This document shows, in pieces, positions 1 to 8,133 of a stretch of DNA of 64,000 nucleotides. Every line of letters starts with the position of its first letter. Within the stretch, counting starts at the first letter, position 1. A program made the position numbers and the translations under genes. The stretch is from Bacillota bacterium. GTDB taxonomy: Bacteria > Bacillota > Negativicutes > Sporomusales > UBA7701. The notes beneath the pieces were generated by a model. It was not told the origin of the DNA. It did not search any database and saw nothing but the letters and a program-made list of their open reading frames with translations. The stretch covers positions 1 through 64,000 of the forward strand of contig JAEZJM010000023.1 of NCBI GenBank assembly GCA_023415775.1, in the 5' to 3' direction.

Positions 1-318
1 AACCACGAACGGATTCAACTCAAAACAAAACTGACGCCGCTTGAACAACGACGTCAGTCTGCGTAATTTCATGAAATCCTGCGATAGGCCTCTTTATTCG
101 TGTCTGTTGGACAGGGTTCAGTCCATAGTGCAGCCCTTCTTTTGCGCGAATAACAGCCAGGCAGAAATTATTGGCTATGGGCCGCCAGCAGGCACGGCAA
201 GCGGACAGTCAGCCATGCCATAACCTTCCTCGCCTAGCCAGACAGGATACGCACAAGAAAAAGCGAATTATTGCACCATGAGCCAGTTTACATAAATCAT
301 AAGAATGGCAGGTGCACA
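1..318. other. Non-coding left edge upstream of the CAP-domain gene
   Basis: No gene could be supported here. A 60-codon open frame at 41-223 has no ribosome binding site and no recognisable composition, so it was not called. I found no match to a riboswitch or tRNA that I recognise. The stretch probably holds the promoter of the downstream secreted protein and the end of whatever lies left of the window. Confidence 0.4.
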
Positions 319-987
319 ATGATAAAACAAATCCTGAAAAACAAACTGCTCCCTCTTCTGCTCATGATTTCCCTGCTCACGACATCTTTCGGCGGCGCTT
401 TCGCCCTCCCGGCCGCGGCGGCCGACGCGGAGACGGTCCGGGACGAAGGCGCGAATCACGGCTTCCTGGCGGCCATCGCCGCAGTGGGCCTGATCGCGGC
501 CCTTTCCAGCGGCGGATCGTCCGACAGCGGCTCGGCGCCCAATAAGGAGACCGGCTCGGGTCAAGGTTCCGGTGCGGGTTCGAATCAGGGCGGCAGCACC
601 AGCGCAACCGCCGATGAGCAACAGGCGTTCGCGCTGCTTAACCAGGACCGGGCCGCCAACGGCCTGCCGGCGCTGAAGGCCAACTCCCAGTTGACCCAAC
701 TGGCGCGAAACTACGCCCAGGACATGATCAGGCGCGGCTTCTTCTCCCACTACAATCCCGAGGGCCAGTCACCGTTCGACCGCATGAGGCAGGCGGGGAT
801 CAGCTACAACTACGCCGGCGAGAATCTGGCGGTCAATAGCGGCATCGCCGCCGCCGAGGTCGCGTTCATGAACAGTTCCGGGCACCGCGCCAACATCCTC
901 AGTCCCAGCTTCACCGAAGTCGGCGTCGGCGTGGCCCGCAACGCCAACGGCCAAGTATATGTAGTACAGGAATTCATTGGCAGATAA
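319..987 (+). CDS. Secreted CAP (SCP/PR1) domain protein, YkwD-like
   Basis: The 222-residue product begins with a signal peptide (residues about 1-30, basic start then a Leu-rich core). A Ser/Gly-rich low-complexity linker (about 55-95) leads to a C-terminal CAP domain. Seen motifs are LNQDRAANGL, the active-site-like FFSHYNPEG, AGENLA and SGHRANIL, ending with a Val/Gly-rich strand, all typical of bacterial YkwD-type proteins. The protein should act outside the cytoplasmic membrane, but the biochemical role of bacterial CAP proteins is mostly unknown. The internal ATG at 319 is preferred over an upstream in-frame ATG because the hydrophobic signal starts there and an AGGTG lies upstream. 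The gene stands alone before a two-way terminator. Confidence 0.85.
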   Translation: MIKQILKNKLLPLLLMISLLTTSFGGAFALPAAAADAETVRDEGANHGFLAAIAAVGLIAALSSGGSSDSGSAPNKETGSGQGSGAGSNQGGSTSATADEQQAFALLNQDRAANGLPALKANSQLTQLARNYAQDMIRRGFFSHYNPEGQSPFDRMRQAGISYNYAGENLAVNSGIAAAEVAFMNSSGHRANILSPSFTEVGVGVARNANGQVYVVQEFIGR

Positions 988-1005
988 GCTGCCTGTGGCA
1001 ATATA

Positions 1006-1044
1006 AAAGCCCTGCGGCCCAGACCGGGACCGCAGGGCTTTATT
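1006..1044. terminator. Bidirectional terminator between convergent genes
   Basis: A long inverted repeat (AAAGCCCTGCGG paired with CCGCAGGGCTTT) is followed by T-rich sequence. It lies between the convergent CAP-domain and glycosyltransferase genes and can serve both. Confidence 0.8.
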
Positions 1045-1048
1045 TCTT

Positions 1049-2014
1049 TTACTGAGGGGGTTGCGGGCTGTTCCCCCCGCCGTCCTGAGGCCAGTTGAGC
1101 TTCTCGCGAATCAGGTACAGCGGCCGCCGCTTGACTTCCTCGAATATGCGGCCGACATACTCGCCGATAATGCCCATAAATACGAGCTGAAGGCCGCCGA
1201 GAAGCAAGATGCTGGCCGAAATCGTCGCCCAGCCTGGCACAGCCTCGGCGGTGAAAAATTTGATGTAAAGGACGTGCATGGTCAGCCCGACGCTGATCAC
1301 CCCGAAAATCACCCCCGTGTAAAAAGCGAAGCGGAGGGGCAGTTTGGAATAGGCCGTTATGCCGTCAAGGGCAAAGGTCAACATTTTGCGGAGCGAAAAC
1401 TTCGACACCCCGGCGTAGCGAGGCGGAGCGACAAACGATATCTGCGTCTGGCGGAAGCCGATGTCGCTGATCATGCCGCGGATAAAGCGGGCCTTTTCCC
1501 GGAACAGGCGGAAACTTTCCACCACCCGCTTGTCCAGCAGGCGGAAATCTGAACCGCCTTCCTGGACACGAACCTTGGACATGGCGTTCATCAGTCTGTA
1601 GAAAGTGCTGGAAGTGAAATTCTTGAACCAGGAGACACCCTCGGTGGTGAGACGGATAGTCTGAACGACGTCGAAGCCCTCCTCCCACTTGGCGATCAGT
1701 TGGGGCAGCATCTCCGGGGGGTGCTGCATATCGCCGTCCATGCTTACCACCGCATCCCCTTGCGCGTGATCGAGACCGCAGGACAAAGCCCCCTGGAGGC
1801 CGTAGTTGCGGGCGAGGACGAGGGCGCGCACCCTCGGATCCTCCCCGGATAGGCGGTGGAGGATGGCCGGCGTGGCATCCCGCGAGCCGTCGTCAACAAA
1901 GATGAGCTCGAAGCGGTATGGCAGCGGCTCCATATGTTTGCACACTTCTTTATAAAAAATGTCGATGTTTTCCTGTTCGTTGAAAACTGGCACAACTATG
2001 GAAATGAGTTTCAT
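1049..2014 (-). CDS. Family 2 glycosyltransferase, polyprenyl-phosphate type (GtrB/DPM1-like)
   Basis: The 321-residue protein has an N-terminal GT-A domain with the VPVFNEQENI start motif and an Asp-rich metal/sugar-nucleotide motif MDGDMQHP near residue 93. Two hydrophobic segments follow near the C-terminus (about 228-250 and 262-285). This layout matches enzymes that move a sugar from a nucleotide donor to undecaprenyl phosphate at the inner face of the membrane. The sugar and end product are not deducible. The second ATG (2014) is preferred because the GGAGG is only one base from the first (2020) but well spaced from the second. It stands alone and is divergent from mqnE. Confidence 0.85.
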   Translation of the reverse strand: MKLISIVVPVFNEQENIDIFYKEVCKHMEPLPYRFELIFVDDGSRDATPAILHRLSGEDPRVRALVLARNYGLQGALSCGLDHAQGDAVVSMDGDMQHPPEMLPQLIAKWEEGFDVVQTIRLTTEGVSWFKNFTSSTFYRLMNAMSKVRVQEGGSDFRLLDKRVVESFRLFREKARFIRGMISDIGFRQTQISFVAPPRYAGVSKFSLRKMLTFALDGITAYSKLPLRFAFYTGVIFGVISVGLTMHVLYIKFFTAEAVPGWATISASILLLGGLQLVFMGIIGEYVGRIFEEVKRRPLYLIREKLNWPQDGGGNSPQPPQ

Positions 2015-2197
2015 CTTCATCCCTCCATCTCTTAATTATTACATCTGCGGCCCCGGAGGTCAAGCCTCCGTCTGCGCGCCGCCAGCTTTCCCGCCCACGG
2101 AATCGGGCCGCTGAATCAAAGCTGCGCAACAGCGTCCATAGAGACAGGAAAACGGCGGCTGACCGGCGAATACTTCCGCGAAAGGGGTGGCCTTATT

Positions 2198-3283
2198 TTG
2201 CAGACAACCTACCAACATATTGCCGCCAGGGTAGCTAGCGGCGAACGGCTTACACGCGAGGACGGCCTTGCCCTGCTCGGCTGCAATGATCTTGCATGGC
2301 TCGGACACCTGGCGGACACCGTCAAGCGGCGCCTGAGCGGCGAATACGTATACTTCAACGTCAACCGACACATCAACCTGACAAACATCTGTCTGGCGAA
2401 ATGCCGCTTCTGCGCTTTCGGCTGCGACGCCAAAAGCTCCCAGGCTTACTTTCTCAGCAAGGAAAATGTCCTCGACATCGCCAGCCGTTCGGCCCGTGAT
2501 CCCGATCTGCGCGAACTCCATATCGTCAGCGGCCTCCATCCCGACTGGCCGTTCGACCACTATGTGGACATCATCCGCTCCCTGAAAGCGGCCCTGCCCC
2601 ATGTGCACCTCAAGGCGTTCACCGCCGTGGAGATCTGCCACTTCGCCCATATCTCCGGCCAAAGCGTCGCCGAGGTGCTGCAAATCCTCAAAGAAGCCGG
2701 CCTCGACTCGATGCCCGGAGGCGGGGCGGAAATCTTCAGCGAGCGCGTGCGCCAGGACCTCTGCCCCCATAAGGCAAGCGCCGCCGAATGGCTCGACATT
2801 GCCCGCACCGCTCACAACCTCGGCATCCCCACCAACGCCACAATGCTCTACGGCCACATCGAAACGGCCGAGGAGCGGATCGACCATCTCCTGTCGCTAA
2901 GGGACCTTCAGGACGAAACCGGCGGCTTCCAGACCTTCCTCGCCCTCCCCTTCCACCCCAATAACACCGGCCTGGCGAACGAGGTGACGAGAGCTTCGGC
3001 GTGGGAAGACCTCAAGATGGTGGCCGTCTCCCGGCTGATGCTGGACAACTTCCCCCATGTGAAAGCATACTGGATAATGCTTACCCTGCCGGTAGCCCAA
3101 CTGGCGCTCGGTTTCGGCGCCGACGACATCGACGGGACGGTGACCGAGGAAAAAATCACCCACGCCGCCGGAGCCCGCACCGCCCAGCAGCTCGACAAGG
3201 ACACGCTCATAACCGCAATTCGCCAGACGGGGCATACGCCGGTGGAACGTGATTCAGTATATAACATTATCAAGAAGTATTGA
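2198..3283 (+). CDS. mqnE: Aminofutalosine synthase MqnE (radical SAM)
   Basis: This 361-residue radical SAM enzyme carries the CxxxCxxC cluster motif as CLAKCRFC (Cys 65, 69, 72) followed by AFG, characteristic of the MqnE/MqnC/CofH group. The GGGAEIF segment and overall length fit MqnE, which joins the enolpyruvyl benzoate intermediate to S-adenosylmethionine to give aminofutalosine in the futalosine route to menaquinone. Translation starts at a TTG preceded by AAAGGGGTGG seven bases upstream. The other mqn genes are not in this window. Menaquinone would be a natural electron acceptor for the cytochrome-b-linked hydrogenase encoded further right. MqnC is the main alternative. Confidence 0.85.
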   Translation: MQTTYQHIAARVASGERLTREDGLALLGCNDLAWLGHLADTVKRRLSGEYVYFNVNRHINLTNICLAKCRFCAFGCDAKSSQAYFLSKENVLDIASRSARDPDLRELHIVSGLHPDWPFDHYVDIIRSLKAALPHVHLKAFTAVEICHFAHISGQSVAEVLQILKEAGLDSMPGGGAEIFSERVRQDLCPHKASAAEWLDIARTAHNLGIPTNATMLYGHIETAEERIDHLLSLRDLQDETGGFQTFLALPFHPNNTGLANEVTRASAWEDLKMVAVSRLMLDNFPHVKAYWIMLTLPVAQLALGFGADDIDGTVTEEKITHAAGARTAQQLDKDTLITAIRQTGHTPVERDSVYNIIKKY

Positions 3284-3344
3284 GACAATACAAAGAAACC
3301 GGCTTCCGCCAACGCGCGTAAGCCATATTCACCTTTGCTGCGTA

Positions 3345-3387
3345 AAGCCAGCCTCACCAACGTGAAGCTGGCTTGTTATTTTTTTTG
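3345..3387 (+). terminator. Rho-independent terminator after mqnE
   Basis: AAGCCAGC pairs with GCTGGCTT across a 14-base loop and is followed by GTTATTTTTTTT on the plus strand. Confidence 0.8.
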
Positions 3388-3531
3388 CCACTGCTATATA
3401 GACAGCAGGTTATTTACAAATATTGTTTAATAAGTGAAATATTGTAACTAAATCAACGGCTGCCTGGCCGCTTGCGGAAGCGATAAAGCATCGGGCAGTC
3501 AATCCGGATTAACAAAAAAGGGGGGAACGAA

Positions 3532-4524
3532 ATGTTCGGTTCGATTATCCTCGATGTGGCAATCGGGTTGGCGATGGTATACATGTTTTTAAGCGCAATC
3601 TGCATGACAATAAACGAAGCTATCGCGTCCTGGGTCGGGTTGAGGGCCAAGACGCTAGAAAAGGCGCTCATCAGCATGATCGATGATAAAAATCTTGTAG
3701 ATAAAATCTACAACAGTCCGGCCCTTTTTGGACTATGGCAGTCAGATACCCAAAAGAATAACACGGTGACGTCTTTACCATCGGCAACGTCTGAGCTCGC
3801 TGCGGGCCTCGAAAAGGACGCCAAGCAGAGCGCCGGGTATTCAACAATGCTACGGCTGCCCTCATATTTGCCTCCTAAACAATTCGCTTATGCGGTCGTT
3901 GATATGATTAAAGCTTCTAAGGATGCGGCGACAAAAGGAATTGACGATCTGGAAAAGGCAATCGAGGCGCTGCCTCCGGGGCCATTCAGAGATATGCTTC
4001 AATCTATGGCTTCGAGGGTCAACGGCGATGCTGAAAAACTCCAGGTTGCAATAGAAAACTGGTATGACGACTGCATGGACCGGGTATCCGGTTGGTACAA
4101 GAGAAAGATTCAGCTTATCGGGTTCATTGTCGCCGTGGTCGTTGCTATTGCCTGTAACGCCGATACTCTCGAGATCGCCGGCAGGCTTTACCGTGACGCG
4201 GCACTGAGGAGCAGTGTAACGGCAATCGCTGTCGACTATGTAAATACAATAAAACAGCTTGGGATCGGCGATCTTCCCATTGGGTGGGCGGGTGCCCATT
4301 CTATTCCGGCGGCTTTTGGGGACCGGGTAAGCAAAATTGTCGGGTGGCTGATCACAGCTGGAGCCTTGACGATCGGCGCCCCCTTTTGGTTCGACGTTTT
4401 AAAGAAGCTGGTCAACATCCGTTTAACGGGCAGAAAACCCGGGGAAGGCGAGACCAAAAAAGCCCCGGAGCAATCGGTTCGCAGGCGGGAGCCGGAAAAA
4501 GGCGCGAAGGAGGGGATGGTATAA
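3532..4524 (+). CDS. Conserved membrane protein of unknown function
   Basis: The 330-residue protein starts with a membrane segment (about residues 5-28). A soluble, helical, Lys/Asp-rich middle follows, then two further hydrophobic stretches (about 190-207 and 262-285) and a charged tail. Conserved-looking motifs are WYDDCMDRVSGWYKR before the second membrane segment and GAPFWFDVLKKLVN after the third. I remember such motifs from a widespread uncharacterised bacterial membrane family, but know no function for it. The start has a strong GGGGGG site. It heads a three-gene cassette that is clearly AT-richer than its surroundings, with less biased codon use, which suggests transfer. Confidence 0.75.
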   Translation: MFGSIILDVAIGLAMVYMFLSAICMTINEAIASWVGLRAKTLEKALISMIDDKNLVDKIYNSPALFGLWQSDTQKNNTVTSLPSATSELAAGLEKDAKQSAGYSTMLRLPSYLPPKQFAYAVVDMIKASKDAATKGIDDLEKAIEALPPGPFRDMLQSMASRVNGDAEKLQVAIENWYDDCMDRVSGWYKRKIQLIGFIVAVVVAIACNADTLEIAGRLYRDAALRSSVTAIAVDYVNTIKQLGIGDLPIGWAGAHSIPAAFGDRVSKIVGWLITAGALTIGAPFWFDVLKKLVNIRLTGRKPGEGETKKAPEQSVRRREPEKGAKEGMV

Positions 4525-4583
4525 GCCGGTAGTGTGGCTGGTGCCGGGCGTTCATAGACCACCGATTGAAGGAGAGGTTTACA

Positions 4584-5045
4584 GTGATAAGAAAACAGCT
4601 TCACAGTCGTCTTTTCCTGTTAGCCCTTTTGGTCATTTCCCTTGCCGCTATATCAGGCTGCACTCTGATAGCTAATTACGACCCGATAATCGATCAGGCA
4701 GTGACAGACTTGTACAGTGATGTAAACACTTTTTTGGCCAAAATGGAACGATGTGCCGGTACGCCCCCGGGCGAATACAAAAACAACACCGATTTCTACG
4801 ACAAGGCAATCGGCACACTGGACAGCATGATCGTCAGGGCTGCGTCAATTCCCAAAAACGAGAATGTCACAAAACAGCTGAATTATTTGAACGACACTAT
4901 AAAAAAGGTGCGCGCGCACCATGAAAGCCGCGGGCCGCAAGGAATGTCAAAAAACTTCTTGGAGCAGCTAAAAATTCAGTTTACCTCCGAGTTTAAGGAC
5001 ATTCTCGAAACGCAAAATATTTTAAAACGCGGGAAAAATAAGTAA
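4584..5045 (+). CDS. Putative lipoprotein of unknown function
   Basis: The 153-residue product has a basic N-terminus, a hydrophobic stretch and a lipobox-like AISGC, so it is probably lipidated and anchored outside the cytoplasmic membrane. The rest is hydrophilic and mostly helical, rich in Lys, Asp and Asn. The GTG at 4584 is chosen because GGAGAGG lies six bases upstream. An in-frame TTG at 4566 sits before that ribosome binding site and is not credible. It follows the membrane protein by 59 bases and precedes a small helical protein by 18 bases, so the three are likely cotranscribed. I recognise no family. Confidence 0.7.
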   Translation: MIRKQLHSRLFLLALLVISLAAISGCTLIANYDPIIDQAVTDLYSDVNTFLAKMERCAGTPPGEYKNNTDFYDKAIGTLDSMIVRAASIPKNENVTKQLNYLNDTIKKVRAHHESRGPQGMSKNFLEQLKIQFTSEFKDILETQNILKRGKNK

Positions 5046-5063
5046 TGATAGGGAGGCGCCGAA

Positions 5064-5375
5064 ATGTCTATAGACTTCGATAAACTATTTGATGATATGT
5101 TGGAAGCAGCCAAGGATTCTTTGAAGGGAGATTGGGACCTACTAACCGATGATGCCAAAAACGAATTCGAAGAGCTTGCAAAATGCGGTCGGGATATTGC
5201 GCGAAAATTATTGGAAGGGACACTCACCAAAGAAGAAGCAGAAACACTCCTAGCGATACAGGAGGACGCAATAAACATAAAACTCCAGAAATTCGAGGTC
5301 AGTTTGAAAGTTGCGTGTGAAAACGCGATAAATGCGGCCCTGGACGTCTTCTGGAAAGCCGTTGGCCTGAAATGA
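5064..5375 (+). CDS. Small acidic helical protein of unknown function
   Basis: This is a 103-residue soluble protein without signal peptide or membrane segment, rich in Asp, Glu, Lys and Leu and predicted by eye to be all-helical. It starts at ATG with GGGAGG nine bases upstream. It is the last gene of the AT-rich three-gene cassette and shows the lowest G+C of the three. Its partners suggest a membrane-associated system (integral protein, lipoprotein, cytoplasmic protein), but the function is unknown and no domain is recognised. Confidence 0.65.
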   Translation: MSIDFDKLFDDMLEAAKDSLKGDWDLLTDDAKNEFEELAKCGRDIARKLLEGTLTKEEAETLLAIQEDAINIKLQKFEVSLKVACENAINAALDVFWKAVGLK

Positions 5376-5423
5376 TAAGTTATTAAAACCTCGTCATGCG
5401 GGAAGGTTTATCGCAATACCAAC

Positions 5424-5468
5424 AAAAAAAGCCGCCAAACCTGTATGGTCTGGCAGCTTTTCTTTTTT
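5424..5468. terminator. Terminator between the unknown cassette and aroH
   Basis: AGCCGCCA pairs with TGGCAGCT (one mismatch), flanked by an A-run on the left and a T-run on the right. It can end transcripts from both convergent sides. Confidence 0.65.
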
Positions 5469-5483
5469 ATGCGAGTCCTGTCA

Positions 5484-5846
5484 TCAGGTCCCGGCAATAT
5501 CCTTGCGGAGGATTGCGGCGCCGTGCAGGTAAATATGCCTGATCTCCCCCTGCCCCCTGTCGGTGTTCCACAGGATAAGGACGCGGATGCAACGGGCCAC
5601 TCCGCCCGGGCTGGCGATCTCCTGGGTGCCGAACAGCGGCACCTCCGCCCAGCCCATCTCGCGGGCGGCAGCGGCGGGAAACGCCGCGTCGAGGTCGGGG
5701 GTCGAGCTGAAAATGACGGCGCCGATGTCTTCACTGGCGATGCCGTTTTCGGCGGCCATCGCCTGAACAAGCTCGGTCGTGCGCCGGAAAATTTCTTCCC
5801 GGCCGTTGGCTTCCACTGTTGTCGCCCCGCGTACGCCACGCAGCAT
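5484..5846 (-). CDS. aroH: Chorismate mutase, AroH type
   Basis: The 120-residue protein has the AroH-class hallmark MLRGVRGATTVE at its N-terminus, FSSTPDLDAAFPA in the middle and the Arg-containing VARCIRVLILWNT near the C-terminus. AroH converts chorismate to prephenate for Phe and Tyr synthesis and acts as a trimer in the cytoplasm. The ATG at 5846 follows a GGGGG stretch at good spacing. An in-frame GTG six bases upstream lies inside that site and is rejected. No other aromatic pathway gene is adjacent. Confidence 0.92.
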   Translation of the reverse strand: MLRGVRGATTVEANGREEIFRRTTELVQAMAAENGIASEDIGAVIFSSTPDLDAAFPAAAAREMGWAEVPLFGTQEIASPGGVARCIRVLILWNTDRGQGEIRHIYLHGAAILRKDIAGT

Positions 5847-5935
5847 GGGCACTCCCCCTTCCTGGCAGGTTATTATCTAGTTCGCGTCCTGGCGCTTTTT
5901 TCCTGCCTGGGATCGGCGAAAGAGCGGCTGGGGAA

Positions 5936-5964
5936 GAAAAAGAGCCCGTGCTCCAGGCTCTTTT
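5936..5964 (-). terminator. Terminator after the DUF1540 gene
   Basis: AAAGAGCC and GGCTCTTT form a hairpin, with a T-run on the minus strand, between the DUF1540 gene and aroH. Confidence 0.7.
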
Positions 5965-6003
5965 CCCTGCTGACGTGTCTTTCCACGGCCACCTGTGCGC
6001 CGC

Positions 6004-6162
6004 TTACTTGGGCGCGAAAGTATGGCAGTTGGTCTGCTCGCTCTGGCGGGCCTGCATGCCGCCGCCGTCGACGTTGACCTCGATCGCGGACGCGTCGCAG
6101 TGCTCGCCCTGTTTCCAGAACTTGCAGGACTGTACCTTACATTTGACTCCCGACAATGACAC
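6004..6162 (-). CDS. DUF1540 domain miniprotein
   Basis: This is a 52-residue Cys-rich protein starting at GTG with AGGAGGT nine bases upstream. It shows the DUF1540 pattern: VKCKVQSCKFW, then HCDASAIEVNVDG and a last Cys in TNCHTFAPK. The four Cys suggest a small zinc or other metal-binding fold. Members are common in spore-forming Firmicutes, but their function is not established. It lies just downstream of the hydrogenase/selenoprotein cluster and has its own terminator. It is probably a separate gene, since a terminator ends the cluster before it. Confidence 0.8.
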   Translation of the reverse strand: MSLSGVKCKVQSCKFWKQGEHCDASAIEVNVDGGGMQARQSEQTNCHTFAPK

Positions 6163-6232
6163 TATATCTCACCTCCTCGGAAAATACGCCCTTAGTATGG
6201 GCAGTTCGCTGTCCAAATATGCCGGAAAAGAG

Positions 6233-6261
6233 AAAAACCGGGAGAAACCTCTCCCGGTTAT
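6233..6261 (-). terminator. Terminator at the end of the hydrogenase operon
   Basis: ACCGGGAGA pairs with TCTCCCGGT and is followed on the minus strand by TTTTTCTC. The hairpin starts at the stop codon of the selenoprotein gene. Confidence 0.8.
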
Positions 6262-6563
6262 ATCAATTTCCAGCCTTCAAGTTGGAGCGACTTAAACCCG
6301 AACAAACTGCGCAGCTTGATTGTGAGCGGGAACGGCGAATCAAGATCACCCGGCAAGTGCAGGTTCACGCCGTCGAGCTCCATGACGCGATAATCGCCGG
6401 GGGTTTTCGGCGGCCCCAGTCCCACGGACGGGGTAAGCTTCACCCGCCCTCAGCACAGGCTCATTCCCTGGTAGGAAACAAGGTGGGCGACGCCGCCCCT
6501 TGCGATGATGTAGTCACGGGCTTCGGCGCTGATCGCCAGATTCATGCCATCGATCTTCTTCAC
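6258..6563 (-). CDS. Small selenoprotein, CC/Se motif type, with in-frame UGA
   Basis: A single frame runs from the GTG at 6563 (overlapping the previous stop as GTGA) to the TAA at 6258, interrupted only by TGA at 6450-6452. Reading the UGA as selenocysteine gives 101 residues: a helical N-terminus with EARDYIIARGG, then SLC-Sec-GRVKLTPSVGLGPP, and a C-terminus with LFGFKSLQLEGWKLI. This layout resembles what I remember of small (seleno)proteins with a CC/Sec motif, where homologues have Cys at the Sec position. A SECIS-like hairpin lies just after the UGA. A second start is ATG at 6545. Redox function is inferred from the Cys-Sec pair and from its place as last gene of a [NiFe]-hydrogenase operon. 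Routine gene calling would give a truncated ORF at 6258-6443. Confidence 0.75.
6409..6448 (-). promoter_or_regulatory. Candidate bacterial SECIS hairpin
   Basis: Directly downstream of the UGA, an outer stem (GGCGG with CCGCC) and an inner stem (CCCC-GUCC with GGAC-U-GGGG) enclose a GUG apical loop about 25 bases after the UGA. That is in the range usual for bacterial SECIS loops. A competing 8-bp hairpin closer to the UGA is possible. This was folded by eye only. Confidence 0.45.
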
Positions 6564-6940
6564 AACTCCGTCAGTCGTTGCCTGAACGCACACAGGCCGT
6601 CGGTCACGTCTTCCGGCTGGGCGGCGGCAATCGCCGGGAACCCGCCCACTTCGATCGTCTCCAGCAGCGGACGCCGGGACTGATCGTAGAATACGCCGTA
6701 CCACACGCCGGCAACGCCGCTCTCCAGCCACTCGGCCGGCTCGGCGCTGTTTTCGATACTGATGCGCACCCCGCCCTGCCCGAGGCAGTCGCGGATTGCC
6801 TGGCGCTCGTCCTGGGCGAAACCCATCTTGTCGATGTAGATGGTCCAGCCCTCGCCGTTCGCGGCATAGCGTTCGAGCGCGGCGGCGATTTCGGTAAGCA
6901 CTGCTTTGGTCCTTTCGGAAAAACCGGTATCAGCCGTCAA
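6560..6940 (-). CDS. HupH/HyaF-like hydrogenase expression protein, C-terminal domain only
   Basis: The 126-residue protein contains GGVRISIENS, PAEWLESGVAGVWYGVFYD and LLETIEVGGFPAI. These match the C-terminal domain of HupH/HyaF proteins, which assist maturation of the hydrogenase small subunit. Full HupH is roughly twice as long, so this is a short form. It overlaps hyaD by 11 bases and its stop overlaps the selenoprotein start, so the genes are translationally coupled. The role in assembling the iron-sulfur subunit is inferred from family and context. Confidence 0.75.
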   Translation of the reverse strand: MTADTGFSERTKAVLTEIAAALERYAANGEGWTIYIDKMGFAQDERQAIRDCLGQGGVRISIENSAEPAEWLESGVAGVWYGVFYDQSRRPLLETIEVGGFPAIAAAQPEDVTDGLCAFRQRLTEL

Positions 6941-7424
6941 CGGCGGTCACCTCCACCTGCCAGCGGGCAAGTTCCTCCAGCACCGCCGCCACGGTATCGG
7001 GCAGGGCGGCGGCGACGACGGGGGTCAGTTCGAGGCCGACATCCAGCGACTCGGGCTGGACGCCAAGCACAACCACTTCCCCGATCGCCCGGTCGGTAGC
7101 TTCCAGCACCGCCAGCACATCCTTGATACCCAGCTCGTGGAGCGAAACTTTCTCCCGGAAATAAGCCTTGACCTCATCGCCGGCGAACCGGTAGAACGTG
7201 CCGGGCGGCCCGCCGCCGGCGATAGCATCGACGACGACGAGCCGCTTAGTTCCGGTGAGAAAGCGCAGGAGATCCATGCCGAGCGTACCACCGTCAAGCA
7301 CCTGAACGGCGGCGGGAAAACGGTAGCGGTCGAGCAGCGTTTCCACTGCCCTGACGCCGAATCCCTCATCCCTGAGCAGAATGTTGCCGATGCCGAGTAC
7401 CGTAATTTGCTTGTTCGCTGTCAT
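6930..7424 (-). CDS. hyaD: Hydrogenase maturation endopeptidase, HyaD/HybD family
   Basis: The 164-residue peptidase begins with the GIGNILLRDEG motif. The three expected nickel ligands are visible as Glu20, Asp66 (VVVDAI) and His96 (SLHELG). Family members clip the C-terminal tail of the large subunit after nickel insertion. The large subunit encoded here has such a tail. The start overlaps the end of the cytochrome b gene by 59 bases. The overlap seems real, since the core motif begins only ten residues from the N-terminus. Confidence 0.93.
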   Translation of the reverse strand: MTANKQITVLGIGNILLRDEGFGVRAVETLLDRYRFPAAVQVLDGGTLGMDLLRFLTGTKRLVVVDAIAGGGPPGTFYRFAGDEVKAYFREKVSLHELGIKDVLAVLEATDRAIGEVVVLGVQPESLDVGLELTPVVAAALPDTVAAVLEELARWQVEVTAVDG

Positions 7425-8121
7425 CGGCGATATCTCCTATGTCTACAGGTTTGTGGGCGAAAAATTTCACGCCGGAAAACATGCTCGAAGTTTCGCCTTC
7501 CCGCTCCATGAAATCGGCGCGGATGACCAGGTATACGTGGACGATGACGAAGATGACGAGCAGCCAGGCCACATAGTGATGGACGAGATGGACGATATAT
7601 TCTCCCCCCAGGAGGTCGTTGACAGGGCCGAAGAGCTTCGCCCCCAGGCCGTTGGGCTTAACCATGAAATACATCGCGAAGCCCGTTACCGCCTCGATGG
7701 CAAGCATTACGTACACGCCCAGATAGGCGCTGCGCGCCAGGGAGTTGCGCAGGTACGGCCTGTGGTCCGCGGACAGGAATAGATAATGCTTCATCAGCTC
7801 GACGACTCCCTGCCAATATAGCGCGGTCCAGAATCTCGGCAGCAGGCGGTCGCCGCGGTTTACGGCGAAGCCGTAAACCCGCAGGATGAAGGCCGCCACC
7901 AAGATATAGGCGGCAGCGAAGTGAATGTAGCGGATAGTCTCCATCGACATTAACTTGTTGACGGCGAATGTGGGCTCAACACCCTGGGTACCGATGAAAA
8001 ACGGGTTGCCGATATACAGGCCAGTGGCGAACAGGACAGCCACCGAAACGGCCATCAGCCAGTGGAATACCCTCAGCCACGGACTGTAGATGTAGTATTC
8101 CTTCACAGGACCCTCACTCAT
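7366..8121 (-). CDS. hyaC: Hydrogenase b-type cytochrome subunit
   Basis: This is a 251-residue integral membrane protein with four hydrophobic helices, beginning at about residues 15, 60, 130 and 175. His residues in the helices (LRVFHWLMA, IRYIHFAAA, VHHYVAWLL, FVIVHVYLV) can bind two hemes b. It resembles HyaC/HupC, which anchors the periplasm-facing uptake hydrogenase and passes electrons to the quinone pool. It lies 12 bases after the large subunit gene. Its heme need fits with the two heme-pathway radical SAM genes upstream. Confidence 0.92.
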   Translation of the reverse strand: MSEGPVKEYYIYSPWLRVFHWLMAVSVAVLFATGLYIGNPFFIGTQGVEPTFAVNKLMSMETIRYIHFAAAYILVAAFILRVYGFAVNRGDRLLPRFWTALYWQGVVELMKHYLFLSADHRPYLRNSLARSAYLGVYVMLAIEAVTGFAMYFMVKPNGLGAKLFGPVNDLLGGEYIVHLVHHYVAWLLVIFVIVHVYLVIRADFMEREGETSSMFSGVKFFAHKPVDIGDIADDSEQANYGTRHRQHSAQG

Positions 8122-8133
8122 GCTTCATCCCCC

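Noticed and set aside
41..223. 60-codon frame near the left edge
   Set aside because: No ribosome binding site and no family resemblance.
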